Source: Blattamonas nauphoetae
Lineage: Eukaryota > Preaxostyla > Oxymonadida
NCBI GenBank assembly: GCA_033064195.1
Contig: JARBJD010000682.1
Span: 1 to 24,014 of the forward strand
Direction: 5' to 3'
Length of the DNA stretch: 24,014 bases
Shown here one piece after another: positions 1 to 10,900 of this stretch. Positions within the stretch are counted from its first letter, which is position 1; each line of letters starts with the position of its first letter. The position numbers and the translations under genes are program-made. Below the pieces are notes generated by a model. That model was not told the origin of the DNA, did not search any database, and was given only the letters and a program-made list of their open reading frames with translations.

Positions 1-639
1 ACTTTATCCCCACTACACCACTCAGGAAACAGTTGAAGCTGAATGGACTGTCTAGGCACAGACAATGAAGCGACTGAACATCCACACAAAAAGAAATCCA
101 GTGAAATTCTCCATCTATCAGACATCCGGCGATCATCTATCTCACCATCCCAACCACCAGTGTGTCAGTGGAGAGAATCAAAACAAGACTACAGAAACAG
201 ATGACAGAAACTAGACTGAATACCATTCTCAGAGCTGTACAGTCGAAATCATATCCTTCCGCGATTGTGTTGCACTTCAGTCTTTGTTTCTTTTCCGTTT
301 CAGTTGTTTTATTCATCAATTCAAATCAGTGTAGATATTCGACATTCGACATGATGTGCAGGAAAACGGTGGCTGAGATCTGACCCAGAAAGTTCAGATT
401 TGCGAAACAAAACGTTCAAGACTGTTTTAGGTGAAATGGAAGAAAGTAATCTGAAAGTGAGATGACAGATCGTATCTTATCTCAAGGAAAACATCAAAGA
501 GCGTTTCTGTAGTTAAAAGTCGACGAATCAATACCCTCGCAAGAGTCCATCGAAAAAAAGTGAATGGTTCCTCGTTTGTCCACAAAAAGTCTCCTTTTCC
601 TATTATATTCTCATTTGAACATTCCTAGACTCAAAAACG

Positions 640-1641
640 ATGGAGACTTAGTCCCAAGCCAAAAGAGATCCTTCTCAAGCGGAAGGCTGGCTTGTCGGTC
701 GCTGCGATCGGAAGGCAAATCCACAGATCGGAGAGTACCATTCGGACCTTTCTCAAAGGTTGGCTAAAAATCCAAGAAAGAAACGAAGCATACAGAGGAC
801 TTACACGCGATGCACAACGGTCCAGGAAGACGCCATGATACTCGCTGAAATTGACTGCAATCGCTTCAAATCAAAAAGAGATATCAAAGAAAAACTTGCC
901 AAGACACACCAGATTGTTGTTTCTGAATCTACAATTGGGAGGAGAGGAAAGGAGAACAGGATCTCCCAACATCCCGTCAAGAGAAAGCCCTGCTTCGATC
1001 CATCAACATTGAGAAGCGTTTGTCGTTTGCACGGGATCATGTGAAGTGGAGTCAACAAGATTGGAAGCGAGTCCTCTGGAGCGACGAAGCAATGGTTTGC
1101 CTAAAAGAACCGAAAGGGAAAGTGTTCGTATGGAGGAAAAGGGGAAGAATATGATCCGAAATGTGTACTACATACAGTCAAACATTCGGTCCACTTGATG
1201 GTTTGGGGTTGTGTTGGATGGGGTGGAGTTGGGAAGCTTGTCTTCATAAAAGGTAAGCTTGAACAAAACAATACCTGAAAATAGTAAAAAACACGTTCAT
1301 GACCATGGAATTCAGCTCTGCGAACAACCTTTCATATTCCAACAGGACAATGACCCGAAACACTCTTCGAAACTCGTCCAAAGTTGGATCGCGCGACAAA
1401 CCTTTTCCACCATGATATGGCCACCTCAAAGCCCGACCTTTCACCAATCGAGAACGTTTGGCGCAATATGAAAGTAAAACTGAACAAAGAGATTGTCATA
1501 CTGTTGACGATTTGAAGATTGCGATAAGAAGTGTGTGGAACAAGGATCTCTTGAGTTGCATCCAGTCTTCAATCTTATCCATGCCAACGAGGATTGCTGA
1601 AGTCCTGACCAACAATGGATCCTGGACACATTATTAAGGAG
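640..1641 (+). pseudogene. Decayed Tc1/mariner transposase
   Basis: This is the relic of a cut-and-paste DNA transposase of the Tc1/mariner group. Reading in order across frames, a first helix-turn-helix lies at about 647-770 (key residues KAGLSVAAIGRQ then RSESTIRTFL). A second DNA-binding segment follows at about 810-945 (AEIDCNRFKSKRDIKEKLAK). The first catalytic Asp is in VLWSDEAM at about 1070-1095. The second is in FQQDNDPKH at about 1338-1364. The acidic third position is in SPIENVWRNMK at about 1440-1472. The C-terminal part ends with a TAA at about 1639-1641. No single frame spans the protein: at least four frame changes are needed, near 780, 950-1000, 1150-1290 and 1435-1490. Upstream of 640 no convincing start is seen, and terminal inverted repeats could not be found by eye. 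The family call is secure from the DD-E context; activity is very unlikely. Confidence 0.88.
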
Positions 1642-1774
1642 ACGGAACTGGTTGTGGGTTGGAGAGATGAACCCACATTCTTTTTCTTTTTCCATTCACG
1701 CACTACCAGATACTTTTTCCAGATAGTCGAAGTGTCCAAAGTGGAGAAAATAGAGAAATATTGAGTTCTTATGA

Positions 1775-1954
1775 GAATTAAATGTGTGGATTGTTATTCC
1801 TAAACCGCGGACTGATGTGACAGTGACTGTATGTGAACCGGTAACTCTCACAGCAGAGCAAGTGACATGGATTGTGACTTGTTACAAAGAACTGGAAAAA
1901 CCACGGGAAGTTGAGATGAAACAGGACATCTTGGTGTCCCTTCTAGTAGTGTGA
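1775..1954 (+). other. Unidentified 59-codon open stretch
   Basis: A stop-to-stop open stretch downstream of the Tc1 relic has a protein-like composition (for example VTLTAEQVTWIVTCYKELEK) but no ATG in a useful place. I do not recognise it. It may be a fragment of a host gene or the tail of a transposon-borne reading frame. No intron signals were identified with confidence. Confidence 0.25.
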
Positions 1955-2657
1955 GCACACCTCGAAAATTAATAATTCACGCACTTTTCGGTGTGGGACT
2001 AGTACGGACCAACTAAGACACTAATAAATTGTAACATGAAATCCTGGCGCTATTCCGAGAAATCCTCAAAATTTCCCGTTTTGCCCAAGAAAATAAAGTG
2101 ATCCAGCCATATCTTCATTCCCTCTGAACCAATTTTGATGATTTTTTTCTAAAATCGTTTTTGGTGAAAAGTTTTTTGAAAAAAGATAAAAAATTGTGGG
2201 TATCTGGGACGATGAGAAAACACACAATTTTTCCCCAGAAAAATTTCATGGGTTTTATTTTTTTGAGTGTCTTTGATCGATACATATACAATATAAACGC
2301 TTTTTCTTCGGTGCAAAACGGACGTCTGGTCGTGGAGAAATGACACAAAACGTTTCAAAAAACAATATTGTCCTATAGAGCGAAATGAGGCACTTTGTCA
2401 CCCATTCGCTGTCACAAATATGGGACAATATTTTTGACATCATCGTTCAAAACCAAGAATGGACAATTTCTCAAAATCCGTAAATCCTTCACAAATTGAG
2501 ATGATATGTATTCTTTAATTGAGATTCTTGAAGTTTTGATCTCCAAGACTGCTCAACTGTCCGATGTGGTGTGATCGAACCATAATTGTGATATTCTGTC
2601 AGAGATTTTCTGAAAGGGCGTTTTCCGATTTCGCTGTCTGTCTACTGCAATTTTGTC
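1955..2657. other. Intergenic, nothing identified
   Basis: This stretch is A/T-rich with homopolymer runs of A and T around 2140-2270. Short open frames here have low-complexity, Phe/Lys-rich translations on both strands and look like chance. No inverted repeats or RNA gene were seen by eye. Confidence 0.5.
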
Positions 2658-4979
2658 ATGAATAAAATTCCCATCAGTATTCTGGATACAGTATGTTCTC
2701 TCTATTTTGTCATCTCACATCAATCTAACATATTTGGCTTCTCCGTCGTTTTTCGCGTTGTTCCTCCTCTATCTCACCTGTATGCTCATTTTTCTTTCTT
2801 CTATCTCTCTCTCCCAGCAAGACATCCTCACAGTGCTCAACACTTTCTCCTTCCAACATCCCTTCCCTCAGCTGAGAAAAGCTCAGTGCTTCCCCATCAC
2901 GGGCTGTGAGAGAAAGAAGTGAGATAAAACTCGGTGTGCTCTGCCCTCTAATCTTTGCATCTCTTTGAACATCTCTCAGTCAGCATATCTGCATCCTCGT
3001 TGACCAAGCACCCCTCCCACACGTCTTCCTCCTCTCTCGCCCAACCTCGCCTTCCCCTGCCATCAGAGGTTCGATCTCTCCCTCTCCATCATTTTTCCTT
3101 CCCTCATTGTAGCTTTTCCGTTCGATCATTTCACGTGATGGAAACTTCGCCTGTGTTGTCATTTCCACGGGATGGATGAAGAACATCAGACAAACGTTCA
3201 ACACAACAGCCATGACCAATCTGACAGTACCCATTTCAACGTTCATGTGAAAGACTTCGGCAGATTGTTTGTGTGCCTCTACCCACTTTTCATCCCCTCA
3301 TCCTCCATCACTGTCGTCCATTCCTCCCAACTTCTCCTTCACTCTCATTTCTGTTCCTATAGGGCGTCAATTTCCTCAACAGCTGACTGGACAAACTCAC
3401 GAGAGCTCTTTCCAAAGCAGGCTATGTCGAGCGGAAGTATCAGAACGCTGCCCTGTGTGTCCCTCAATCTCTCTCATTCTTTCTTTTCTTCATACTTCTT
3501 TTCTCGTCTAGGTTAGTATGATTGGAGACTCGTCAATGTCAACGACAACCCAACCTTTCCGTCTGACAAAGATCTCAAAACGCTAGTCGAACCCGCCTTC
3601 CGCGCGTGTGTCCCCTCTTCCCCATTCCTCACAGTAACAACAACAAGAACGTCGTGCTGTGCGGGCACAGTACAGATGACATTATCACCCACCGCTTTCT
3701 GCAAGTAGCGTCGTGGACCAGTCCTGGATAGACACATACATCTTTGCTGTCATCACTTCGGGTGCTCCCTTCGGTGGTGCTCAATGGCGGATGGGTTTTC
3801 AGCGTCACCACGAAAGTGACTGTTCTCATGGGTATGCTGGGAGAGCTGAGCCTTCTTTAGGTATTATTGATGATTCACACCATTTTTCTGTTGTACTCGT
3901 TCATTCTTTGTCGTTCTTTCCGTCGCAGATAGGAGCATTAACCATCAACATTCTGACACGGGATCGCGCCTCTCTGCACTGGATGATCCCCAACAAGAAC
4001 ACCTTCGACGACGACTTGCGTCGTTTTCCGGCTCATAAGTGTGCTTTCCACTTCATCCTTCATCTTATTGACCATTTTCGTTCACATCTTCAAATCACCC
4101 ACAATCCTCTCCCCGTCTCTCCTCTGTCATCTCCTCCCTTCCCCACTCTCCTTCTCTAACTCTCCCATCTCTCCCATCTTGTAAAGGTGACAATGTGTGC
4201 GAAATCATAATGAAGAACATGACGTGGACTGACAACAAGGCAGGCAAGGCCTGTGTGAAGACAACCGTCCAACGCACACGAAACAACACCGACCAGCCTC
4301 TCGTCCTACCGAAGGTGATGACACACGTGATGTACTCGATTGGTCTGTATTCCTCCTGTTTCTGCCATTCCCATGCTCTCTCCATCATTCTCCGTTTATC
4401 TTGCCTTTTCTGCCCATCATTCGTGTTTCCTTCTTTTCTGATCTTCTTCATCGTCGTTAGGTATCAATGCCACTGCCGGTGTGATTCTGAATGCAACCAG
4501 TCAGCGCTGGTCGTAGACACGCATTCTGATTACTACATGGATGGTGATGGCACAGTTCCGACTGTTTCACTCAGTAGTGTGTCTCTTTCCCGATCCATCT
4601 CTCTCTGTGCCCTTTCTTGCCATTCTTCTTGCTCTCCCTTCCCTCGCCTTATTCTCCCTCTTTTCTCGTCCTTCGCAGTCACCCCACTGGTGGAGACACC
4701 TCGCTCGTTTAGTTCCACACATACCGTGGCTGTGACCACATAGGCATTCTTCAAGATGCCGTCCCCATTGCCCGTATTTTGGACATCATTGCCTAGGCAA
4801 CTGCCGAGGAAATGGAATATGATGACTCACTCAACCCTCCCGACATTTTTAGCCGTCTATGTTCTTTCACCACACCTTTATCCTACTGCCTTTACCATTC
4901 TGTACTTACAGAGTTCCATGCTTTTACTAAATACTGGACCGACATGGTGTCTAGACTATTGTGGAGAGACGTATCTTGA
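2658..4979 (+). pseudogene. LCAT-family acyltransferase/phospholipase gene, multi-intron, broken
   Basis: Members of this alpha/beta-hydrolase family move or release acyl chains of phospholipids and sterols. Family landmarks appear in the right order: YDWRLVN at 3517; the nucleophile elbow GHSTDD at 3655-3672 (the family has GHSxG, so the Gly is replaced by Asp); WIDTYIFAVITSGAPFGGAQ at about 3724-3783 (family W..YI..F...GAPWGG); SLHWMIPNKNTF at about 3972; VMYSIGINATAG across an intron at 4343-4460; DGDGTVP at about 4540-4560 with the catalytic Asp; and CDHIGILQDAV at about 4730 with the likely catalytic His. The probable start is ATG 2658. Candidate introns that keep or restore phase are 2691-2817, 3247-3362, 3459-3516, 3606-3634, 3861-3929, 4039-4186, 4343-4460 and 4574-4678; 2919-3112 is also likely. 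Frame breaks or stops remain near 2918/3113, 3385, 3715, 4510, 4710 and 4797, so it reads as a pseudogene unless the assembly is faulty. Confidence 0.78.
3606..3634 (+). other. Candidate 29-nt intron in the LCAT-like gene
   Basis: The segment begins GTGTGTCC and ends CTCACAG and is pyrimidine-rich. Removing it joins CGC GC to T AAC, keeps an open phase, and leads from the YDWR exon straight into NNNKNVVLCGHS. It also gives a YDWR-to-GHS spacing of about 40 residues, close to that of human LCAT. Without removal the frame is lost. It would be unusually short for a spliceosomal intron. The alternative is a chance indel in a decaying gene. Confidence 0.45.
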
Positions 4980-5079
4980 TTCTATCCAGAGTCATCGAAT
5001 CCTAATCCTCCGTCATGAGGGCCGATCCGTTCTCATCCTCCGTGTCATCCTCCATCTACTCATGGATAATACCTCCAAC

Positions 5080-5796
5080 CAAAGCGAAAGCCAAAGTAGC
5101 TGCTGCTAATCAGGCTAAACTAAAGACTTCTACGGCACCGAAGACAAAATAGAAGACGCAAGGATCCACCCCAGTCACATCACTACATCGCACTCCATCA
5201 CACCCGAATGTCTCAGTGAAACGAAGTCATGCTCTTGGCCCAGCGGACCAGGTCAAACAAGCTCTCTCAGCACAATCGACGCTGCCACCGTTGAGTTCGA
5301 ACATCAAGACTCTCCAAATGTTGCTGCCAATCAATGAAAATTGGAGACGTCCATGCATAGTGTTGTTGAGGAAACATTCGTTTCGATATGTGACTTGTCT
5401 CAAGGAACAACTGACGAAAGATTCACCTCGTCAAACCACCCACTCTCCCTGTCCTCATCTGCTTGCTTGAACACCCTAACATGGACATCACACATGAATT
5501 CGTCACAACGTTGCACAATATTATCCTCGCTGGCGCCCTGATGATACCGGACAACGAATCACACACAGTTTTGACAAAAGGAAGATTCTGGAAATTTACC
5601 AAGAATTTTACAGTCGTGAACGAGGAAGGCTTTTGAGGACAGTAAACGTACAGCTGCGAATACGCTGTGCGTTCTTCACAGAATGAAATTGCTGGACGAT
5701 GAGTTCAAGCCGATCATCGCCACGCTTTCCGCTGAAATTGCAAACGGAGAGATAATAAGAAATCCTACGCGCTTCAAGCAGTCCATCTCTGACTGA
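5080..5796 (+). pseudogene. Decayed helical-repeat-like protein
   Basis: Successive frames give a Lys/Ala-rich stretch (KAKAKVAAANQAKL, about 5085), then ETSMHSVVEETFVSICDLSQ (about 5345-5410), then PVLICLLEHPNMDITHEF (about 5450-5505), then KRTAANTLCVLHRMKLLDDE and IIATLSAEIANGEIIRNP, ending with TGA 5794-5796. The leucine-rich, amphipathic helical pattern resembles armadillo-like proteins, but I do not recognise a specific family. At least three frame changes and two internal stops (near 5148 and 5335) break it. It starts about 100 bp after the LCAT-like relic on the same strand; whether it was a separate gene is unclear. Confidence 0.45.
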
Positions 5797-5889
5797 CATC
5801 ACTGGTCTCCATTTACTCATTCCTCCTCATTCAATCACAATCTCTCACTGTTTCTTCGTTGAAAACCACCGGCTCTTCTTGACGCGAGT

Positions 5890-6714
5890 ATTTTGCAGCA
5901 AAGACAATCAAACACTCAGATGAAACGTGTTCAATTCCATCTTCGGCCTCAACTGAGTTTCGGATTGCGTTTAGCAACGATTTTGCCACTCAGACAGTTT
6001 CTCCATCATTGCTGTCAATCGACGCCCACTCCTCCCACCTCCTCGCTTTCTAACTTATCTCCACCCACCAGTCACTTTACACAACCATGAAACTCTCTGC
6101 TTTGCCTCCATCGCAGACAAGTGTTGTCCAGTCGTCGAATGAGATTCAAGTCAAGTGAACTCTATTCTTCTTTTATTGGCAAAACACCACTCCTCCTCAT
6201 CTTCACATACCTCTTTCCCAACCTCACCGTTTCTGTCGCTGTGATTCAGCCAGGCTCATCAATTCCTTTCGTTTCTCAAACTCCACAACATCTGAAGATA
6301 AACACACAACGATCACTTTTACATCGCTTGGTGAATGCTACTTTCATGTTTCACCACTTTGGGAGTTCTGAACAAGGACACTTTTCATTTTTCATTGGAA
6401 TCCAACTTAGCGTAACTTGGGATGATTCGTTCATATGGAATGACCAATAAGTGATCAAGATGACCAGCAATGAAGTGAAAGTACGGCAAATTCCGGATAC
6501 ATTACGATCGTGCTCGTTCAATCAGTGCTCGTTCAATTCTGTCCTCCAGTTGGCGGATGGTTACCATTTCCGTGAAAATGAAGCAGAAGCCACGGGGAAG
6601 GTTTTCACGGGCGGTATCATCACAAATTCTCCTCACCACATTGAAATTGTGTCTGATCGTTCTCTCCCTCTGGGTTATCAATCCACCTTTAAACGACCGG
6701 AAAATGAAGCTTAA
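5890..6714 (+). pseudogene. Unidentified coding remnant with an in-frame TAA
   Basis: From 6121 to 6714 one frame is open except for a single TAA at 6448-6450. The second half is protein-like (RSCSFNQCSFNSVLQLADGY, then GGIITNSPHHIEIVS). The Cys/Ser/Asn-rich pattern faintly recalls beta-helix surface proteins, but this is only a resemblance. Between 5890 and 6120 the frames change and no family is recognisable. The TAA at 6715 side (ENEA followed by stop at 6712-6714) ends the frame. It is best treated as a fragment of a larger gene. Confidence 0.3.
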
Positions 6715-7406
6715 ATGTCGTAGACCCTCAATAGATCATGAAAGGTGTTCTCTTGATCTGCAGATCCATTTTACGGCCCTGCCAACGAGATCAAGTAATT
6801 TCAGCTCATTTCGTCAATTTTGTCATTGATTTAATTTTATGAAAACTATCGAGAGAAAAAGATCGATGGTGAAGTTTCATGAGAGAGGAATGTGCTAGAA
6901 ACGAAAAGAACGAAGATAGCGTCAGATTCTGAGTTTATCCAGAAGGATCGAGTCATTCATCGAGGAGGAGAAGGAGCATGATGTGATTTGGAGGGATTCT
7001 GCGAACGAGAGAGATGAAAAGAGCAGGGTGTTCGCGTTCGCTGTGTTCTTTCCATCCTCCTCCCAATAACCATCAGCAGACATATCCTTGGAACGAACGA
7101 ACTGGAAACTGAGACAGTACTTCGATGGAGAACTCTACGATCATTTCCTTCACCAGAACTGGTCTTCTTCAGTAAGGTTGCGCTACAGATGACATAAACA
7201 GCCGGTAGAAGATATTCATCAACGTGAGGGATGGAAGACGGCGTGGAGCGATGGCAGACAAGACTGCTCACTGTGGACGATAAGCTATCGTCTTGCAGCT
7301 GATGAAAATGAGGAGTTCATTGTTCTTCACTTTCTGCTCTGAGGACGATGAAGAGCGGTGGAGAATAAGAGTGGAGGACAGGAGATAAGGTGAGCTGCCA
7401 GGAAGT
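6715..7406. other. No identifiable gene
   Basis: The minus strand shows a 104-codon open frame (6957-7271) with a Ser/Arg/Pro-rich translation and no recognisable motif. Both strands change frame often. It could be the decayed 3' part of the coiled-coil fragment just upstream on the minus strand, but the sequence does not establish that. Confidence 0.35.
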
Positions 7407-7706
7407 TTAACAGCATGGGGAGTCCGTCAGAGCAGGCGACACAGTTGCTGCAGTTGGCGAGTCGCATTGCCATTCAGTGCATGAGGGGAGATATGATGGC
7501 TGCTTTCTCTCTATTTCCTGTCTCTTCCTCTCCTTCTCTTCTTCTTCCATCTGCATCAGCTTCTCCTCTCGCTCTCTCTTCACTTTCAGAATCTCCCGCC
7601 TTGCCCTTTCGATTTGATCCTTTGGTTTCGGTGGGAATGGATTGGCTTCTTCTCGCTCCTTATTCGCTTGAGCCCTCGCTCGCACGATATGCTTGAGCTG
7701 TTACTC
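7407..7706 (-). pseudogene. Charged coiled-coil gene fragment
   Basis: The minus-strand frame contains NPFPPKPKDQIERARREI followed by a Glu/Lys/Arg-rich helix with METEEE-like heptads, a clear coiled-coil composition, then a Ser/Thr/Pro/Cys-rich tail. The frame is closed upstream by a stop just before LKHIVRARAQ (about 7706). No domain is recognised. It may be the 3' end of the gene whose other remnants lie beyond the 1,000-bp insertion at 7888-8887, because both flanks read on the minus strand. Confidence 0.4.
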
Positions 7707-7884
7707 AAGTTGATCCTCCCTCTTCTTCTCTTCCTTCCTTCCTCCACCTCTTCTCCCACACTCATCCGTGTTGTTTCAGATGACTGTTCAAAAGCATTGA
7801 TGTCTCGCCAGCTGTGACAAATAGCGGCTCGATGCTGAACTCGTCGAATCAACCACTGACATCTCGAACGCGTTTGGTGCCCGT

Positions 7885-7919
7885 TTATAGGGGTGCATTA
7901 ATTACGTCCCTCAGGTTTT
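7885..7919 (+). repeat. Left terminal inverted repeat of the 1,000-bp element
   Basis: It matches the reverse complement of 8856-8890 at 34 of 35 positions (A versus C after TTAATT). It includes the flanking TATA. Confidence 0.9.
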
Positions 7920-8887
7920 TCAATATCTGTTAAGTTAACCTTACTGGATTTTTCGTGAATGTCTTAAACATTGGTAAGTCATGTTTCTGTTCAAATTTTC
8001 GATATTTTGTGTGATAGATCTCTCAATTCACTCATTTCTGATGGTGATTGACGAATATTTTCAGCTATGAGAAACACTTCCAGAAATCATTTCATTATCA
8101 GAGTTCTTTTCAACTCTTTTATCGTGCAGTGTTCTAAAAACTTAAAAATAAGAGCCTCATTCACATGTGTGGTGGAAAAATGAAAAGTCATTCGTTTTCA
8201 TTGGAAGGTATGAAAGTTGAGTTTTATCACCGATATCACTTATGTCATCTTCTTATAATCTTAGAAAGACGTAAAATGTTCAAAATGAGACTTGAATCGA
8301 ATCACTTTCAAGATCCACTAAGAAGTCAGTGAAAACTCTAACCATGGTTGAAAATTCCATATGTTGAGGAAACGTGTATTTCTTCCCTATTTCCAGAAAC
8401 GAAAACTGATTTTGAGAAATGAAAATCGCAATACCTCTTTCGAGGATCGATTGATGAAGCGAACGAAAAGATGCATGGTTTCGTTGAAATCGACTGTCAT
8501 TGACTTTAATCATCTTTGAAGCATGTTTTGAGAGTGTCTTTCGGAATGGAGATGTGGATAGACATATGGGAATCTGTGTTGTTGACGGAGGTGGATCCTC
8601 CACTTACCTTCCAATGGGAAGATATTTGTTTATTCTTCAACAATTTGTGTCTTTTCATGTATTTGAATCCGTAGAATGGACATCCTCTTAAAATAATGTG
8701 ATAGTTGATTGGGATTCGTGTGTCTGAAACAGGAACTCTGCTGAAAATCGTAAATTAAGAAGTATCATTGTGAAATGTGTTCACTAATCTGAGCATCACA
8801 GATGTTTATGACTCATATCGGTATTGGTCATTGTCTTCATTCATCATATATCGAGAAAACCTGAGGGACGGAATTAATGCACCCCTA
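7888..8887. mobile_element. 1,000-bp non-autonomous TIR element (Tc1/mariner-like ends)
   Basis: The two ends are inverted copies of each other over 35 bp (7885-7919 and 8856-8890) with one mismatch; the outer part reads TATAGGGGTGCATTAATT. Taking TA as the target duplication (7886-7887 and 8888-8889) gives an element of exactly 1,000 bp. TA duplication and the terminal sequence fit the Tc1/mariner superfamily. The interior has only short open frames (a 107-codon one on the minus strand, 8280-8603) and no DDE motif, so it appears non-autonomous. The single terminal mismatch suggests it is fairly young. Confidence 0.8.
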
Positions 8888-8890
8888 TAA
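8856..8890 (-). repeat. Right terminal inverted repeat of the 1,000-bp element
   Basis: This is the partner of 7885-7919; reading inward on the minus strand it starts TTATAGGGGTGCATTAATT. Confidence 0.9.
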
Positions 8891-9693
8891 GCCCTGCTCA
8901 GAACCAAATTGAAAGGAAGATATATCCAAAGAGGTGGATGTGACAGTCGCGTCAGGAGTTGTTCCAGTTGGAGTTTGTGTCTGGATTGTCACAAGGGCAT
9001 TCGAGGAGGCTGTGAAATGAATTGCGATTGCGATCCTGTTCAGATGAAGGGCAGTGACCATCTCCGGATGATGATGGGAGAATAATAAATGGGGATGATG
9101 CATGTGCGAGACTCATCTCCGAATCCATTAACGAGATTGATGATGAATCTAAGCGAGCCACGGAACAAGTTGATACTTGCAATTCAAGGTGAATCCGTGC
9201 TAGACAGAGGGACGCGTTGATCTGGATGAAGAGGGAGGTGGATGATTGATTTGGTTCGATTCTGGTTGACTGAGAGAGGCGGGCCCAACGATTGATACAG
9301 ACTCACTTTGAAGGGTCAAAGAGGTGAGAGTGTATTTTTGGATTCGAGATTCGCTACAAATCCATCATTTGGGGATGTGTTTCGATTGATTTCGATGAAG
9401 TCAGTAAGGTTGAGGGCAATGTACTCCGATGGAAGAAAACAAGTGACAATTGCACACAACACAAACATTGAGGGAGACGAAATAACAGATCTCCGGAGTC
9501 AAACGATGAGAAGGTATGAACAAGATCAAACCCTTTCTTTGAAATTATTGTTTTTCCTCATGAAACTAACCGAGAAGAATAGAAACGAAACCATGTGGTG
9601 ATGCCAGAGCCAACAACAATCACCCACAAACAATGTGTGGTGTCCAAAAGAAGCCAGAATCAGTCCGAAAGATTCGCTGGTTCTTGACGGCTG
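8891..9693 (-). pseudogene. Unidentified Ser/Thr-rich coding remnant
   Basis: On the minus strand, overlapping open frames give SSSISLMDSEMSLAHASSPF (about 9050-9140) and DATVTSTSLDISSFQFGSEQ (8890-8950). They look like parts of one Ser/Thr-rich protein split by frame changes. A plus-strand frame (9308-9601) is equally open, so the strand is not certain. The style recalls repetitive surface proteins, but no domain is identified. The remnant stops abruptly at the right end of the 1,000-bp element, which fits the element having inserted into it. Confidence 0.25.
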
Positions 9694-10827
9694 TTATTCT
9701 TCTTCTGGAATGTTCATGCCCAGCAGGTTGTTCAAGGTGATCGATCTGGCAACAACCAATCCTCCATAGTATCTGTTTTGTCGGTTCGCAGCTTTTCCTC
9801 GATCACGTCTTCGAAGCCCTCCATTCTCAACATTCGATGGATGGCCCTCCCGTTTTGAACTTCTCCTCTTGTGACGTTCCATTCCCGCTGTATAGCGATC
9901 ATTTGATGCAGAAAAATCCAGATTGAGTGCTCATTTTCGAAGAATGAGAGACAACTTGGGATCGTGAGAATGACTGGGATATTCAGAACAAAATCCATTG
10001 TGGGTTCATAACATGGAGATATTGCGAGGAGTCGGGCGAGGAGTGTCAGAAAGTCATACGATTGCTCGTCATCGATGATCGAAAATTGGTTCATGCACAA
10101 ATGGCAAATATACTTCTCTGAAGGTGCGACAACTTGCCGCAAAACAGTCTCGTGAACAGTGTATTCTTCATCGCGATCTTTAATTTTGAGACATTCGAGA
10201 CCATCCGGAGTTGCGAGCCAGACAGAATTGGTGATGATTAAAATGAGGTTGGTGTGGATATCGGCTGCGTCAGTAAAAGATAGCGACAGTGGATTGAGAG
10301 GGTTGATGAGTTGAGGGATCAGATCAGCTTTGATGAGTGGAAGGTCGACTTTAGGTGAACAATAGCTGATCAGACGATGGAGCATCTTCATTGCTGCGTT
10401 GGTGATGATTTGATTGGTTGAGGAAAGCAGAGTCATCATGGATTGTACGAAGTTTGTCGAATAATCATCAGAATTCGATGCGAAACTGCTGAGAAAAGCA
10501 TCTGCTGATTCTTTATCCTTCGGTTTCACAGATTTCAGAAATTTTACTGCTTTTGCTTCCAGAGAGACATCAAGTGCAGGCTTCCAACTTCACAGTGGCA
10601 ACGAGAGACTGAAAGACAACGGCTTTTTCCGGTTGAGATTCTTTTCGATTGTACGTCCAATTCATGAAAGCATAACAGTCTGGAACATGAAAAGCAGCGT
10701 GAAGAGATACAACGGCGTGATCCACTTGAGGAAGTGTCTGTTTTATTGGTATTTGTGGCCATTCTGACTGACATCTACAGTCGGTCGGACTGTTGAGTAA
10801 TTTGTAACTCTCGTAATCGAGCCCCAT
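9694..10827 (-). pseudogene. Lineage-specific helical-repeat family, copy 1 (two frame breaks)
   Basis: The protein starts at ATG 10827 with MGLDYESYKLLNSPTDCRCQ and continues through VPDCYAFMNW and EKAVVFQSLVATVKL. The frame breaks near 10568 and resumes as PALDVSLEAKAVKFLKSV and PKDKESADAF. It then runs 265 codons through KADLIPQLINPLNPLSLSF, HETVLRQVVAPSEKYICHL and RMLRMEGFEDVIEEKL. A second break near 9780 separates the last part, GGLVVARS then LNNLLGMNIPEEE and TAA 9694-9696. The all-helical, leucine-rich layout resembles armadillo/HEAT folds; no biochemical role is known to me. It is a paralogue of the domain at 16163-17314, with the same block order and ending. Two single-base shifts make it a pseudogene or a misassembled gene. 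Confidence 0.8.
10775..10808 (-). repeat. 34-nt inverted match to 12361-12394
   Basis: On the minus strand this encodes the YKLLNSPTDC segment of copy 1. The plus strand at 12361-12394 is the same sequence with one mismatch (C to T). Looser similarity extends upstream of both. The pair flanks the pogo-type relic at 10901-12165. Confidence 0.85.
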
Positions 10828-10900
10828 TCTTCATTCTTGTATGATTTCTCGGTTTTACAAAACAAAGAAACTGAAAGAGTCGTGAAGTTGTGAGAAAGTT

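Noticed and set aside
540-1760. Terminal inverted repeats of the Tc1 relic
   Set aside because: Only an 8-bp GTGAATGG/CCATTCAC match near 560 and 1693 was found, too short to support element ends.
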